From contig NC_037270.1 of the NCBI RefSeq assembly GCF_000002425.4, positions 4,755,304 through 4,819,303 on the forward strand: a stretch of 64,000 nucleotides of DNA, in the 5' to 3' direction. Shown here in pieces: positions 44,762-58,199 of this stretch. Below the pieces are notes generated by a model. That model did not search any database, was not told the DNA's origin, and was given only the letters and a program-made list of their open reading frames with translations. A program made the translations under genes and the position numbers. The first letter of the stretch is position 1. Each line of letters opens with the position of its first letter. The DNA comes from Physcomitrium patens (Eukaryota > Streptophyta > Bryopsida > Funariales > Funariaceae).

Positions 44762-47106
44762 CGGCTGCTCAAGGAGTGCTGCCGCAGCAGCACAATCAGC
44801 ATAATGATCAGCAGCAGCGACTTCAGGACTTCTCGGAGGAGGAAGTTATGATCGTTGCCCGCGCCTGGGTATTGAAGGCGCTCAAATCCGGATCCGACGG
44901 TGTGGACAAAGGTCATTACAATCACCTCTGCGAAGCCCTGCGTGACCCTCGGCTCCATGGCGACGAGGGTGCTCCGGAGTTGGCTGTTAGAATTAACGCG
45001 CTCTCTCAGTGTGTGTCGTACTTAAATGAACGTGCTCACAGGACGCTTTTGCAGTACTTGCTTGGTATGAGCGTCTGGACTTACAGCTTTGAAGTGGTGG
45101 ACGCTCTTCTGGCCTTTGTGGTTAATTTGTCGACCGCCAATGGGTGCTTTGTGCCCGATTGTCTCGACATGTTGGTGCGCAACTTTTTGCCGCCTTCTTG
45201 CGGACTTCCGTCGTTCTTTGATTCATTCAGCCGAACTGGGCTGATGATGGGGCTTACCACCATGGATAAGCTGAAGTCTCAAGGTCTGGAACACCTCACT
45301 AAAAAGGATAAGGTAAGCCTAATTAATTTAGACTTATGCCTCACAAATTCATACATATAATGGTTTGATACCAATTTTCACATGTATCGTTCAATGATAT
45401 CTCCTTCGTTAGGATTTAAGTATCTGCATTGTGGATAATTCTGAATGTCTAATGGTTTAGGGTTTCTCTTGCAGGTTTTAGAACGTCTCCACTCTGCCCT
45501 TGTTCAAACTGTGGAGCTTGTTCCCACTGCGGCCTTTCGATTGCAGCACATTGTGGTTCAAAGGATGCCCCACAGGACTTGTGACAAGCAGTGGTTAACT
45601 CTGTATGTAGAAAACATGCTGAGATTGGAGAATAGCTCTTTGAGCAGTGTACTCGGAGGACAGATGCTTTCGCTCATTGTCGACCGTCTTATTGAGATTG
45701 ACGTGGAGATCAGGTGGGAAGACATTATGAGAGATGAAGACAGCAATAAAGTATTTATGTTCCACATGAACCTTGATGATGACGAAGATTTGTTTGGAGG
45801 GCACGACGTCGACGACGGGTTCGCCGTAGTCGATTCTACTGGGCCCGGATGCGAAGCCAAACAACAGCATCAGACATCTGATAGTCGGTCAGATCTGACT
45901 GGAGCATTGCCCACCTTGGATGAAATGGCCGATAAGATGGACCTGATCATGGATATGACCCTTGACCATCTTCACACGTGTGTCCAAAATGGTCACGGGG
46001 ACTTGGTTTTTGAGACGCTGATGAGATCTTTCCAGACGACTATTCTTGACACTTACAAGTCCAAGTTCACTCAGTTTTTGATTTTCTACTTATGTTCTCT
46101 TGCACCTGAAACCTGTGGGAGCACGTTTGCATCCCTCCTCTGTGACATCTTCGAATGTAAAACGCGCCCTCCTAATACCCGAATGTCTGCGGCCGCATAT
46201 CTTGCCAGCTATCTCGCCCGAGCAGCTTATCTTCCTCTGAATGTTGTGATGGATTCAGTGAGGAGATTGTTGCATTGGTGCGTGTCATATGCGCAGCTGG
46301 CTGAAGACAGAAGAAATCCTACTATGACAAGTGTTGACCCAGTTTTGCATGGAGTATTTTATTGTGCCTGCCAAGCTGTTATGTATGTTCTTTGCTTCAG
46401 ATTGAAGGATTTGACGGAAGACCAAAGACTTAAACGACTCCTTCGGAACCTGCCTCTTCAGGAGTTGGTTGAGCACCACTTGAAGCCTCTAACGATTTGC
46501 TTGCCATCCGTGGTTGACGAGTTTGTGAAGCAGGCTAGCATTGCGCAACTCGTGGACTGCAGGCAATGGTCGAACATTAGGGATGCTGCCGCTTCGCAGG
46601 CTTGTGGATCCTTTGGTGGTGAAGGAAGACTTGACATGTTTTTTCCATTTGATCCTTACCTACTCAGGCAATCAGATAGGTTCATTCGACCTCATTTCAT
46701 TCACTGGGCAATGGTCGAGCTCCCAGAGTTGTACGAGGAGTTTTCAGAAGAGGATGATGACTTCGTGAACCAGACTTTTTCTGAACCAACTTCCTCATGG
46801 GAAGATGATTCGTTGGTTGACATGCATGACGTGGCCATTGCTTCCTCAATCATGGAATCTACTGACCATGGTTTCATGTTCGAGGATGATGGTGGCAACG
46901 ATGAGTTCAGGGATAGACATGGAACGTCGGACGTTGTCACCACTAGAGGGTTCAATGTTGACAGCTTCCGGAGCGGAAATGGCAGTTTTCATGGTGCAGG
47001 ATTGGTCGAGTCATTTCTTGAACAAATGTCTTTCACTCCACCCAGAGAGATGACCAGAGTGCCCGCCAGACTTCCGGCTGTGCTTCACCCATCTTTGTTT
47101 ACATGA
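44758..47106 (+). CDS. RRN3: RNA polymerase I initiation factor RRN3 (TIF-IA homologue)
   Basis: RRN3 binds Pol I and bridges it to the promoter-bound factor, licensing rRNA gene transcription in the nucleolus. Two exons: 44758-45312 (185 codons) and 45475-47106, joined in phase 0, giving about 728 residues against roughly 650 in human. The intron is GTAAGC...TTGCAG. Exon 2 opens with the family block V-L-E-R-L-H-S-A-L ... V-E-L-V-P-T-A and R-M-P-H-R. The strongest conserved part is around residues 375-465 (S-K-F-T-Q-F-L-I-F-Y-L-C-S-L ... A-S-Y-L-A-R-A-A-Y-L-P). An acidic insert (D-D-D-E-D) lies near residue 290, and a second acidic patch (E-E-F-S-E-E-D-D-D-F) near residue 601. No stops or frameshifts; likely functional. 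GC content is well above the flanks. Confidence 0.95.
45452..45466 (+). promoter_or_regulatory. Telo-box at the 3' end of the RRN3 intron
   Basis: GGTTTAGGGTTTCTC lies immediately before the TTGCAG acceptor. It is the complement of AAACCCTAAA, as in the UTP4 first intron. Confidence 0.45.
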
Positions 47107-48162
47107 AGTAGATGTCCTGATGCTGCCTTGTATGATAAACAGTGTCATGTTGAGAGTTAATTATCGTCGTTCTGATTTATTTAGTTAGGGGTGCGCAAAA
47201 CGTACGATATTTTTGTACTTAGCTGTCTTTATCAAGGCTTGCAGTAGCACTCCAGTCAAAGCTGTAGGGGATTTTAACTGCTCGCCTTGGTTTCGTCAAT
47301 TGAGTTGTCTCATTTAGTTTGTCCCCCACTGTGTCTCGTACTAGATCATGATGGCAGCTATCACTTACGTTTTTTTCATATAATCCGAGTGTGCGACTAT
47401 CAGTAACCGCATGTGTTGATTATGTCGATTGTTTTGGAATATTTAATTTATGGGGAAAGGTCTAGATCCAAAAACGGGTGTACACACACCAAGATCTTTA
47501 ATGGTTTACGATCTCGAGGTTCGTATTTCTCATGTAACTCTCATCTATTATTAACCATTCCGGCGGGGCCCAGCTATTTCTCGATGCTTCGTAAATTTTG
47601 TGGGCTATTTTGATGAAACAACGCAATTTTGTTCTGTAATCCAGTCTCATGATTGATGGGGGGAGCATGTGATTGTATGTGCACTAAGACTGAATTCGTT
47701 CGTTTGATGCCTCCGCGACAAAAACTTTTCGCTTAAAATTCATGGTAGGCACACTTGTTCTCTCTGAAGATATTTGACGAGTGTTGCAAAGTGATTACCC
47801 TGACGTAGGGATTTTGCCCTTGTGTCTGGTTGTGGATTGTGGGTGAGCTGTGAGGCATAATCCTTAATCAGTAATCCAAGGACTCTACAGTGAGCCCCAA
47901 CTGAACCTTGGTATTGTCTTGCAATAATGTATCCCTCCCGATGCATGAACTGCTAATAGTAGAGAGTATTCCAGGAAAAGATCAGTGAACTTTGGTGCAA
48001 GATTATTCTCTGAAATATAATCATGCAGTCCTTTGGTCTTGGAGGGTGTTTTAGGTGAATGATGTCCATAGAATGTCATTGCTGGGTCTAATATCATGTT
48101 ATCACTCTCACTGCATCTCCCTAAGATTGAAGGAACGAAAATTCTAACACCCTAATGACAGA
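47107..48162. other. RRN3 3' flank, nothing else recognised
   Basis: Presumed 3' UTR and intergenic DNA of intermediate GC. The ORF 47413-47613 has no recognisable motif. Confidence 0.5.
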
Positions 48163-51100
48163 ACATTTATTTATTTATTTATTTATTTTTGACGCAAATA
48201 AAGATTTTCTTTATTGCAGAAGGTTAGTGTACGAAACCCCAGCTAGGTCCAGCCACGTAGGTTAAATTACTGACTATTACTAGAGACAAAACTACTACTA
48301 GGACCAACGAGCTTTCATTCAGGTTTACTTTGTTGCCTAGAAGCCAAAATGTTCTTCTACCATTGTTGATGAAACTTTTGGGCCCATTCTCCAACTTTAA
48401 AGGTATGGCTTGCATTCTCTATTGCATTTTAAACCACATGTTTCTATCGTAGTCCACGACATGCAACCAAATCATTTGGTATAGTTTCTTCTTTGACCAT
48501 TATACACTATTGTATGCAACATTGTTCTTCTCAATCCATAGGATTTAGACAACCACTTCATGAAGCAGAAGCCAGACTCAATTCACTATTTTTAACCTTA
48601 AGAGGATCATATATGCAAATATAAAATGCTTTCGCAAAGAAGAGAATTGCGTGAGATTCACACATTGGTTGGTTGTGCCCTTTGTATTCATTCTACTACT
48701 TGGGCATCTTTCATGATATTCCTCATTAGTAGTGTTGTCATTTGCCACCCTCTTCCACCTTTCCACTTCTTTTAAATTCAATACAAGTAATTGGAGTATG
48801 TGAATTTTCCATTTCCATGCTTATATTGCAGAAGAGCACTCCTAAAACCTATAAAGTATAGATTCTTTGGTGCTTGTCAAGCACATTGGACAACATTGAT
48901 CAATATTACCATCTATTCTTCTTCTCCACGAGTTTACAACCATGATACAATGCCATGTCAATTAGAAGAGCCCCGCCTCTTTCCTCACCTTCTTTTTATG
49001 CCAAACATTCACTTACTTAAGTTTAAAGTTGAAAAGCAACATTTTCCTCCATTTTTGGATTATCACGTCTTGAATTACATGGTGCTTTTATAGCAAGGAC
49101 CAACCCAGTTTTGTTGTGTAGTGCATAAATGGGACTTAGCTTGCCATTGGAAGCGGCCAAGATTCCATACTAGATGGTTGATCTTGCCATAAAAGAAAAT
49201 GATGACATTTTTACTTAATTCTTGTTGCAATGATATAATTTTGATCCTTTTGAGGATACCAATCACTTGTGTTGAACCATGCTCTTCCTTCTCTACTCTT
49301 TGGTTCTAAAGACGTCAATCTTCTTTGAAGAATTTTGTCAAACTACTTAACTTATTGTCCACTGTATAGATTTTGATACTAAGGGAGATCTAGTACTTTG
49401 TGAAATTTGTGATAACTTAATATCTCCTATTAATTTGCCACACCACTATACTCAACCATGAATCTTTAGTAGTAAAAAGATCAATTCATTCATCATCTTG
49501 TAGTTGAGATTCTAAGCTTGACAAAAATTGTCTCCAATGTTGATGAAGCATGGCAATTAGTGCCACCTATATTTCTTCCTCTTTTGATTTAAGATTGAAA
49601 TGGCTTTGAACTTCTGCAAAGCTTAGAAAGTTACCATGCTTCTAAATGTCCCTATATTTTTATAGACCATTTTTGTGAAGTATTGCCACCTTTATTTTAG
49701 TGAATCTAAAAGTAATGCCAATGACATTAGGCTGATGCCACATATTAAGATTAAGCAACTCCTCATGACAAATTAGGGATAATTATGTGATGTAAGAGAG
49801 GAAAGTCTTCCATGCTGTTGTAATCCTATTTTATACCATAGAATCTTTTTTACTTTAATGTTCATGATGGTAAAGAATTCTAAGCTTGGTTGCCAATTCT
49901 TTCTTATGTGTGGTTAAAATTAACTAAGATGATGTTGCAATATTAAGTGTAGGTTGAAATCACTTGGTTCTAAGGTCTTAATAATCTATTTGATTTTTAA
50001 GACTACTATGCATTCACCAAATTAATGAAGTTAATTCCTCCTTTATATACGGATTGGCATTAATGTATCCATGAGATTTTTGTGTGAGTATGTTGCATAG
50101 TTCTTTCTACTAAATAGCTACCAAGAGAGGCTTTAATCTTAGTTATACCACTTTTTGTTCTTTTCTAGAAAGATATAAAAAAGAATATTATAAAAAGTAG
50201 GATATTATTGACCACTACCCTTCTATCTATTACATTAACCATCATTGAATTCTAATGGTTTGATTTCTTGTTTATTTTTTGTTGCAAAAAGGTATCATAG
50301 TTTGTTGACGTGAAAAAGAGGCTATATAATGTTGTTAATAATTTTTTTATTGATCCATCATTTGCCTATATAATACCTAGATCATTTGTCTAGAGAGGAA
50401 AAATTAATATTTGATTCTTTTTTCAATAGCCACTTGATTTAAATTCATTAAGAATAATATCTAATTATAGATAAAATATTTTTATTATATAAATAATATA
50501 TTTTATATTCTCTTCTATATCTAATAAGATTAAAGATATATCATTTATATATTGTGCCATGATTTGTTGTGGATATAGTATAGGCAATTATATTCCTTTG
50601 ATGGCATCGTGACTGACTTTCTTTAATACCATTGAGTAAATAGCTTCTACCACAATAAAGAAGAAGTAGGATACTAATATGCATCTTTACCTAACTCCTC
50701 TCTTAACCATAAAAGGTTTTGAGAGTGAGTTCTTAATCTTTATACTAACTTTCACATTTACAAACATTAATCTTGCTATGTCATTGAATTCCCTCAAAAA
50801 GCCCATTTTATCCAATATTATAAATAAGAAGTGCCATTCAACCATGTCATAAGCTTTTGAAAAATCGAGTTTTAGAAAAAAGATGGATTGTTTCAATTTC
50901 TTTGTCTATTCATGCATCAATAATAAATTATTTAGAATATATTACCTAGATAAAAATAAGAATTGATTTATATTAATAATATGTATAAATATTGATTTGA
51001 GATGGAGTTGCAAAGCTTTGATATAAATCTTATAACTAATATTTAGCAAAGTAATTGGCATCCAATTAGAAATATCATGTCTTAGTTTGTTCTGGTGCAA

Positions 51101-52100
51101 CAAGGATATTGATTCTTAAGTCATCTTATGGAAAAGGTGGCCCAATTTAATTCTCCCTTGTAACATGGATAAATATTCCATTCCTAACAAATTTTAAAAT
51201 ATCTTGTAAAATTCTAAAATAATATTATTTGACTTACATGACTTAGTCACTTATATAGCACTTAATATTATTGTGAGCTTGCCAAAGGTGAGTAGCTTCC
51301 AAAAACTAGCTTTTATTCTTATATCCAATTAATTTGACATGTCAATTGTTGTGTGCTACTCGATGCATCTAGTTTCTATGGTGATTGAATGCACCTTATA
51401 CAATTTATTATAGAAAGTTTGATAAATGTATGCCAACATCTCCGAATTTCCTTGCAATTGTCCATATTCATCTACAAGTTTTGCAATGTGAGGGGCCATA
51501 GATTGTTCTTTGTGCACATAAAAAAATTCTATTATACAACTATTTCTTATTTATTTTTACTTCAATTGAATACAAAGGTTTGGCCTTTCTATCTTCTTAG
51601 TTTCCAATTAATGTAATTAGTCAACATAATTGACTAATTAAACTTAGTACCTATCATCTCCAAAGCTCTTTTGTAGTGCATCAATTATAGTGCTCAATTC
51701 CTACGACAAAAGGTCCTTGTTCTTTTATTGCTTAATATTTTTTTAAACATAGTATAATTTATAAATTATATGCAATGGTATAACTTCTCAAAAAAAAGTA
51801 GTAAAGAGTTTGAGTGCCAAATTTTCCATATTTAGATTTATACTTCTTCAAAAGTTAGAAACTATACTCTCATTATGTAGGACAATTTCTACTACAATTT
51901 TGGTTTTAAGTGAATTTGTCTCCACATTGCCAAATAATCTAAATAAATGTTATTTCTAAAAATCATATAATCAAATTTAGTAGTGATAGCCCTCAATAAC
52001 AAGAATACATAGGTTTAATTAAGACGTGCCATGGCACAAGTATTATTTCAACACCTATTGTTTCAACTAAACCTCAGAATATGCAATGTCAAAAGATTGT
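48163..52100 (-). pseudogene. Decayed LINE (plant L1-type non-LTR retrotransposon)
   Basis: The minus strand, read across frames, carries LINE reverse transcriptase. Near 51050-51000 is a block of type N-W-x-P-I-T-L-L-N-I-S-Y-K-I. At 50687-50896 the frame reads F-L-K-L-D-F-S-K-A-Y-D-M-V-E-W, then K-M-G-F and R-G-V-R. Near 50540 is A-Q-Y-I-N-D-I-S-L-I, the YxDD box with Ile-Asn for Ala-Asp. Downstream at 49075-49266 is F-F-Y-G-K-I-N-H-L-V-W, typical of the C-terminal region. The 3' end is an (AAAT)n-like tail, seen as TTTATTTATTTATT at 48166-48187. The 5' limit is uncertain; endonuclease was not resolved. Dozens of stops, so long dead. Confidence 0.78.
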
Positions 52101-53149
52101 TAGCTACTTGAAAGGAGGTTATGGGTATCTAAAAGATTTTGCATTTGTCACCTGAAAGCACTAATTTTTAGGTATTATATTTTTTGCTTCTTCTCTCAAT
52201 AAAATTTTAATTTCTAGTGAGTACCCATCTGCAATTAATGAATGACATATCTACTAATTCTACCTATAATGCATATTACTCATGTGTAATATATAAGACA
52301 TATATATTTAGAATCACAATTTCACTTCCAAGCATATCTCAATGCTGGATCTATTGTGCCATTTGAAATATTAAGTGGCTCAAAGATACAACAAAATAAA
52401 TATATGAGAGGAGATACATAAGCTTATCCTTCTACTTTTGATCTCCCCTTTGTTTGCCATATCATTGAATGAAATATTAGCCTCTTATCCAAAAAAATTA
52501 GCTCCTTGCCATATTTTGTTCTTTAGTATTGACAAATTTTTACCATGGAGTTTATATTCTTGTATTTAAAAGATATCTACCTTATGCTGGAATTGTTGAA
52601 GATAATTGCACATAACTTTACTTTTTTTGAATAGATTAATCCTTGCACATTCTATATAATATTGCTAGCTTCATGGTTTGAATTGATGGAGAGGGGGAGG
52701 AAGGAAAGAGGCTCTAACTTCTTATTTTAATTTTTATGGTATCTAATTTATTTTTTATTTTATTTTATTTTTTTCTCACAATTTTAAGGAGATAAGAATT
52801 AAATGATTTTTCAATAGAATCAACATTTGGTTTCTTCTTGCTATAATTTTTCTAGACACCGAAATTTATGCTAGAAGGTGGATTATATTAATTACCAATT
52901 CTTGGCTTTTTAATCACTTATTAAAGAAAAAGGCCAAGTAAGCAATTAGATCCTAATTCACTTTAATTACTTTTTGGATATTCTTTATAGGAATATAAGG
53001 TGTTTCAAAGGTCTCCTTAGAATGTATCTTGCTCCGACCTTGGTATACTAAGTAGAAATTTTTTATTACACTCATAAGATTATCATAATTCATCTACATA
53101 GAAATCAAATATAATAGATTTATTTTGTTCATGTGAATGTCTATTCAAA

Positions 53150-53262
53150 TAAGTTAGAGCTAAACTACCTCAATTGGTTGAGCATGTATCATGTTTCATA
53201 CCATGCTTATGGCCATATTATCAACTCTCAATTCCTTGTATCTTATATCTTTATCTGCTTAA

Positions 53263-53300
<38 letters not shown>
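53150..53300 (+). repeat. tRNA-like SINE relic with (TA)n tail
   Basis: CTACCTCAATTGGTTGAGCA (53165-53184) matches a tRNA D-arm/A-box pattern (compare TAGCTCAGTTGGTTAGAGCA). It is followed at tRNA-like distance by TTATCAACTCTC, a weak B box. A short body then leads to a (TA)n run at 53268-53297. The head differs from that of the other SINE-like pair. Confidence 0.4.
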
Positions 53301-53302
<2 letters not shown>

Positions 53303-56300
53303 GAAATAATGAAGGAGTCAAAATGAGGCTTACTATTTGCTTTAGTCTGAGTAAGGTTGACAAATGTGGTATTTTAGTATATATTTTCTTTGGACTTATT
53401 TGGCAATAGCAGAATGCTTTGATATGATTTTTCTATGTCTTGGCTCTAGTTTTATTATCTTGTGATTATTGTGGGAGATCCAAGATGATTTTTTTGATTT
53501 TTTCTACTTATTTATCTTAATTTATTTCATAGTTGAATGCCTTGTTTAGTAGTTGTCTTGTTCAATTGTTATAAGCTTCATTTAATTTATTTATATCAAA
53601 AAAATTGGATGTACTAAAAAATGATTTTCTTTCATGACATTATTTTTTATTGAGTCACATAGCCTAATTTAAGCTTCAATGTTGTGGATTATATATGTTC
53701 AGTCTATCATCCTTAGGTTGATGTTTTTACATTTGTTTTGAATCTTCAATTTTGTTTGATTTGCCAAAACTACCTAGAGACCTTGTTATTGGTATTTGAA
53801 ATAGATATATTGATGTTCCTTACTCAAGTGGAGGAGGAAGGATCTTTGAGACCATAGAGGTTAGTTGAATTTCATTTACTATTGGATTCATTCTACCTTA
53901 TGGAGTTAATTGATTGGATATTGATACATCTTATATTTGGTTTTTCTTGTGATTGATTTAGCAATAATTAAGAAATGAGATCAATCATAAATTAGATTCA
54001 AAGTAGATAAGAAATATTTACATCAAATAAATAGATTATTGTAATCTATCTCATTATAAGTTATCTTTTTAGTCATTGGGTTGAGTATTCTTATTGTAAG
54101 AATGTACAAAATTTTGTTAATACAATATAATTTTTAAATTTTTTTCATATTTTTTTAATTTAATACTTTTAAATACCATCTTAAAATTTTGAGCAAGGTT
54201 TCTTATGCTATTTACTAGTTCATTTAAGATTACTTTTAAGGTTATTCATGTCAATATTTTTATGTCAACTAGGTGATTTCAATTAAATCTTGCTAATTAC
54301 AGCTGAATAATATAAGTCTCTTATTGTAAGAGGTATAGTTTTTTTGTTAGCATTTATTGTGACACTACTTCATCCAAATACATGACATAAAAGAAGTTGT
54401 GGCTTAGGTCAACACCAACTTGTAGTTCTTTGTGTATATTGATTCTCATGTATACTAGCCATCTTTGCAAGACCTTAGCCATAGATTTGCCTTCCATGAA
54501 GTATGCTATCACTACACATCTTTATAAATATTCTATTTTTTTTACTTTTTCTTTATTTAGCTAGACTTTTATTATTTATATCTATTAAAAAAACTAGTAT
54601 AACTTTTAATTAGACTTTTAGATAATATTTTACCAAATATGGAAAAAATAGAATTTATAGTAGCAAACTTGGCTATAATGAATTCTAATTCTACTAAATT
54701 TGCCTTTTGCTCATGTTCTACTATTTAAACTTGTTCAAAAAGAATAGGAACTACCAAAGCATAGGCCAACTTTATCTTTAGCACCTTTGTGTATATCATA
54801 ATTGTGTGTACTTACTATGTGTCTTTGCAATGTAATAATTGGAGGATTAATCTACAAACATTTAAGTACAAATCCTAAAATATGGTTCTATTTTATTACA
54901 CTGTTTTTTTTGCTATGGTGACAATATAGCAATAAAGATTAGACTGCTTTATAAATATCTACTCACTTTGCTTGTGATTGAATAAATATTTATCTAAAAA
55001 TAAAAATACATATAGTGTAATTATTCTTGAAGCCTTCTTCTTTTACTTGGTGGAGCTCTCGAAAGCATCATTGGATCTCTTTTATTGGCCTTATAGATTA
55101 GTGATAGAAAATTTTATTTTAAAAATTAACACTTATACGATGAAAAGTAGACAAAATATTGATTTTATCATCACATAAAGTTGTATGATTTATGAATCTT
55201 TGAATTTATTAATATTGATTTTAAGATTTTTATACTTCAATTAGTTAAATATTTTTAGCCAAAAATTTATAATATTTTTATAGATGATTCAAACGATCAA
55301 AGAATAATAAAAAATTACAAATAATATAAAATTAACCTTGTATAATTTTTTCAATTTGAATTTCATTTTCTTTTGTAATGTCATTTCTATTGTATTTAAT
55401 AGTAACAATTAAATTAGATTTGGTAATTCAAGTACATATTTAAGATGAAAGGAGATTATTTTGTTGCTTGTATTATATAAGCAATCTAAAGATACTTTAT
55501 TTTGCCTCAATACAGATATATTAAAAAAAATTAATATAAATAATATTTTTTATTCAATTTAATATTAAAAATATATTAAATTTATTTAATAATATATTCA
55601 AAATATAAGTACAAATTTAGAATTTTATCAAATTAAAAAAAATTAAAAATATAAATACGTAAAATGCTTTAATAAAATATTTTTATAAAATAAAATAAAA
55701 TAAAATAATTAATTTCCTAAATAAATTAAATTAAAAGAAACATTTATTGATTATTAAAAATATATTAGAAAACTAATTTAATAAAAAAATAAAAAAATAA
55801 AAAAATAAAAAAAATAAAAAATAAAGATATAACAAAAAAGATAAAAATAATTCAAAGATAAAAAGATATATTATATTTTTAGAATTTTTTTAATATATAA
55901 AAAAAATACAAATTTGGCAACAAGGATTTTTTAGTATGTTACAATATACTTTCAAATAATTGCTATTTAACTTTTTTTTTTCTAGCTTCTCAAGCATAAA
56001 ATGTTTTAGAATAGAATAGACACTAGTGACCATTGTAAGAAAATTTTGATGCTCATTTCTACAACCAATTGCATATAGTAAGTTTTTTACAGTTTTGAAG
56101 TCATTTGTGACTTTAGTGTATTGTAGGCACAACCTTGGTTGCATTAAATAATAATTTTTAATCCAAGGAGTTTAGCTCAAGATCTTATTTGAATGGAGTA
56201 GTGCTAAGTTTTTGTTTTTAATTTTATTTATTTTTAATTTGGAATTTAAAAATTAGAATCAACTTTGCAAACAAAATATTAACATATGTCAAATATATTA

Positions 56301-56470
56301 GAGATAATTTTGATACAATAAAGACAATCCATATAAGCAAAGATATTGCAAAACAATCCTAATACATAAACGTACCAATGAACCTAAACATAAAATATGA
56401 AATGATAGATTTGTATAATTTATATTATCAAAACACTTCTTGATACCAAATTAAATATACTAAGTAATTT
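53301..56470. other. Very AT-rich stretch, nothing recognised
   Basis: No protein motif or repeat pair identified. 55500-55880 is low-complexity, dominated by AAAAT and AAAATA runs. Likely old transposon sequence decayed by C-to-T change. Confidence 0.55.
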
Positions 56471-56479
56471 TTTCCTTTA

Positions 56480-56760
56480 AGAATCTCCAATAGTTATATA
56501 AGGTTGTTATATATGGTCACTATGTGCAATATGTGGCTAACTTATAAAGCAAGCAATCAACATGTACAACAAGTGGTCAACTTGTTGGCTAAATTTTAAA
56601 CCTATCAATGACCTACAAATAATTAAAAAGTCAAATTTGTGTCTATAAAGCTTCTCCACAAGATATCATCAAATTTATCTACTTCTATTTCTATCTAATC
56701 CTTCTTATTTTAGTAATCAATATATCCATAATAATAGCTTATATAATAGTAGTTTATATA
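56480..56760 (-). repeat. Diverged LTR remnant of the A/C chromovirus group
   Basis: On the plus strand, phrases such as ATGTGGCTAACTTATAAAG, GGTCAACTTGTTGGCTAA, AATTAAAAAGTCAAA and TCTATAAAGCTTCT appear in the order found in the element A LTR (CACATAGTTAGCTTG, GGCCAACTTGTTGACC, AAAAAGTCAATTAAAG, TCTATGAAGCTTCT). No internal region is recognisable beside it. Confidence 0.4.
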
Positions 56761-58199
56761 TCAAACTATATGACTTTGGTACATTTTTGAAAATATTCAT
56801 TTATTGAGTGATACTTAAAAAAAAGGTTCTAAAGGTTGCATATTATATTCACCAATTTCTTGATTCTTCAACCATTTTATATGCTACATCTTTAGGCTCT
56901 TGTGTCCATCAATTTCAATGAATTTGAAGCAACTTTGTTTTTACTCATATATTCAGGATATCACTCCTTAAAGCCAAAAAATCCAATAGATCCAATATTG
57001 ATAGTATTTTAGGTGATTAATAAGTTTTTTTAGTTGTATCTAAGGATGATGACTTCTCTTTTGCTTTGGTCAACAAAATAGAGGCACTTTGTGATATATT
57101 GTCTATATTTATAATATATTGGTATTTATTTGTAATTTGAATATATAAACCTAATATATTTTAGGATAATAATTGTCAAACTCATGGAAAGACTATTACA
57201 AATAAGAAAGAATGTACCATGGGCTTTTTGACTAGGACCACAATTACTTATGACAGTAGAGAAGATTAACATTGCTTTCTTTTAAACAAAGTTATAGACC
57301 TCAATACTTTGCTGAGGGATTTTTTTGTTTTTTTTTTTGTTTTTTTGATGTACTACAACATCATAATGGCTATTTGCTTATTATAAGGTTAGAAAATAAT
57401 GGAAGGATGCAGTGGGATATATGCTTATAAAGATTTAGGAATCTAAGTTACTTTTAATTGACGTAGTATGTAGCAAAAGAACTACATACTTAACATAATT
57501 TTTTCTACTCTTACCTAAAGATTTTAGGAAAAAAAAAGAACAAAGAAGTGCTTACATAATATTGTGTGATATAAAGATTAGCATGTGAATGAACTAGGCA
57601 TTTGGCTTTAAAAGAATTTAATCTTATTTTGAATTTGGATTTAAAATCAAAAAATAAATACATAACATTTTTAAAAATATCTTATTGGTAATTTTAAATA
57701 ATCTAAAAAATCTTATCACATGCTATTTAATTTCAAATAAATCTTATTCAATTCTTAAAAAAAATTATAATGAAATATTAAAGAAATTATAAGAAATTCG
57801 AAAAAAATAACAAAAAAATCATAAAAAATTTTAATTTTTTTTATAAAGATGTCTATGATTTTTTTTTTAATAAAATATTTTATTTTGTCTTATTTATGAG
57901 ACTAAAAAGTAAGAAAATCTTTGTTTAAAATCAAAAGGTAATATTTATACTAAATTATTTTACTACATTCTTAATTTTTATTAATATCTTTAAAGAATTT
58001 TTTTAATATATTTAAACATAATTTCTATTATAATATGTATATTTTTTATTTTTCTTTAATACAATAGCCATGTTATAATACAACAAAATGTGTTTTTTTT
58101 TAAGGTAATCCATGTTCTATTAATACCATCAATTTATACACAAATTTTGGTGATTAAGTCCTTGTTGGGATACAAATAAAGATGTTGAAAGCACATGAG
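56761..58199. other. Very AT-rich stretch, nothing recognised
   Basis: No gene or repeat pair identified; poly-A/T tracts are frequent near 57780-57900. Confidence 0.5.
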
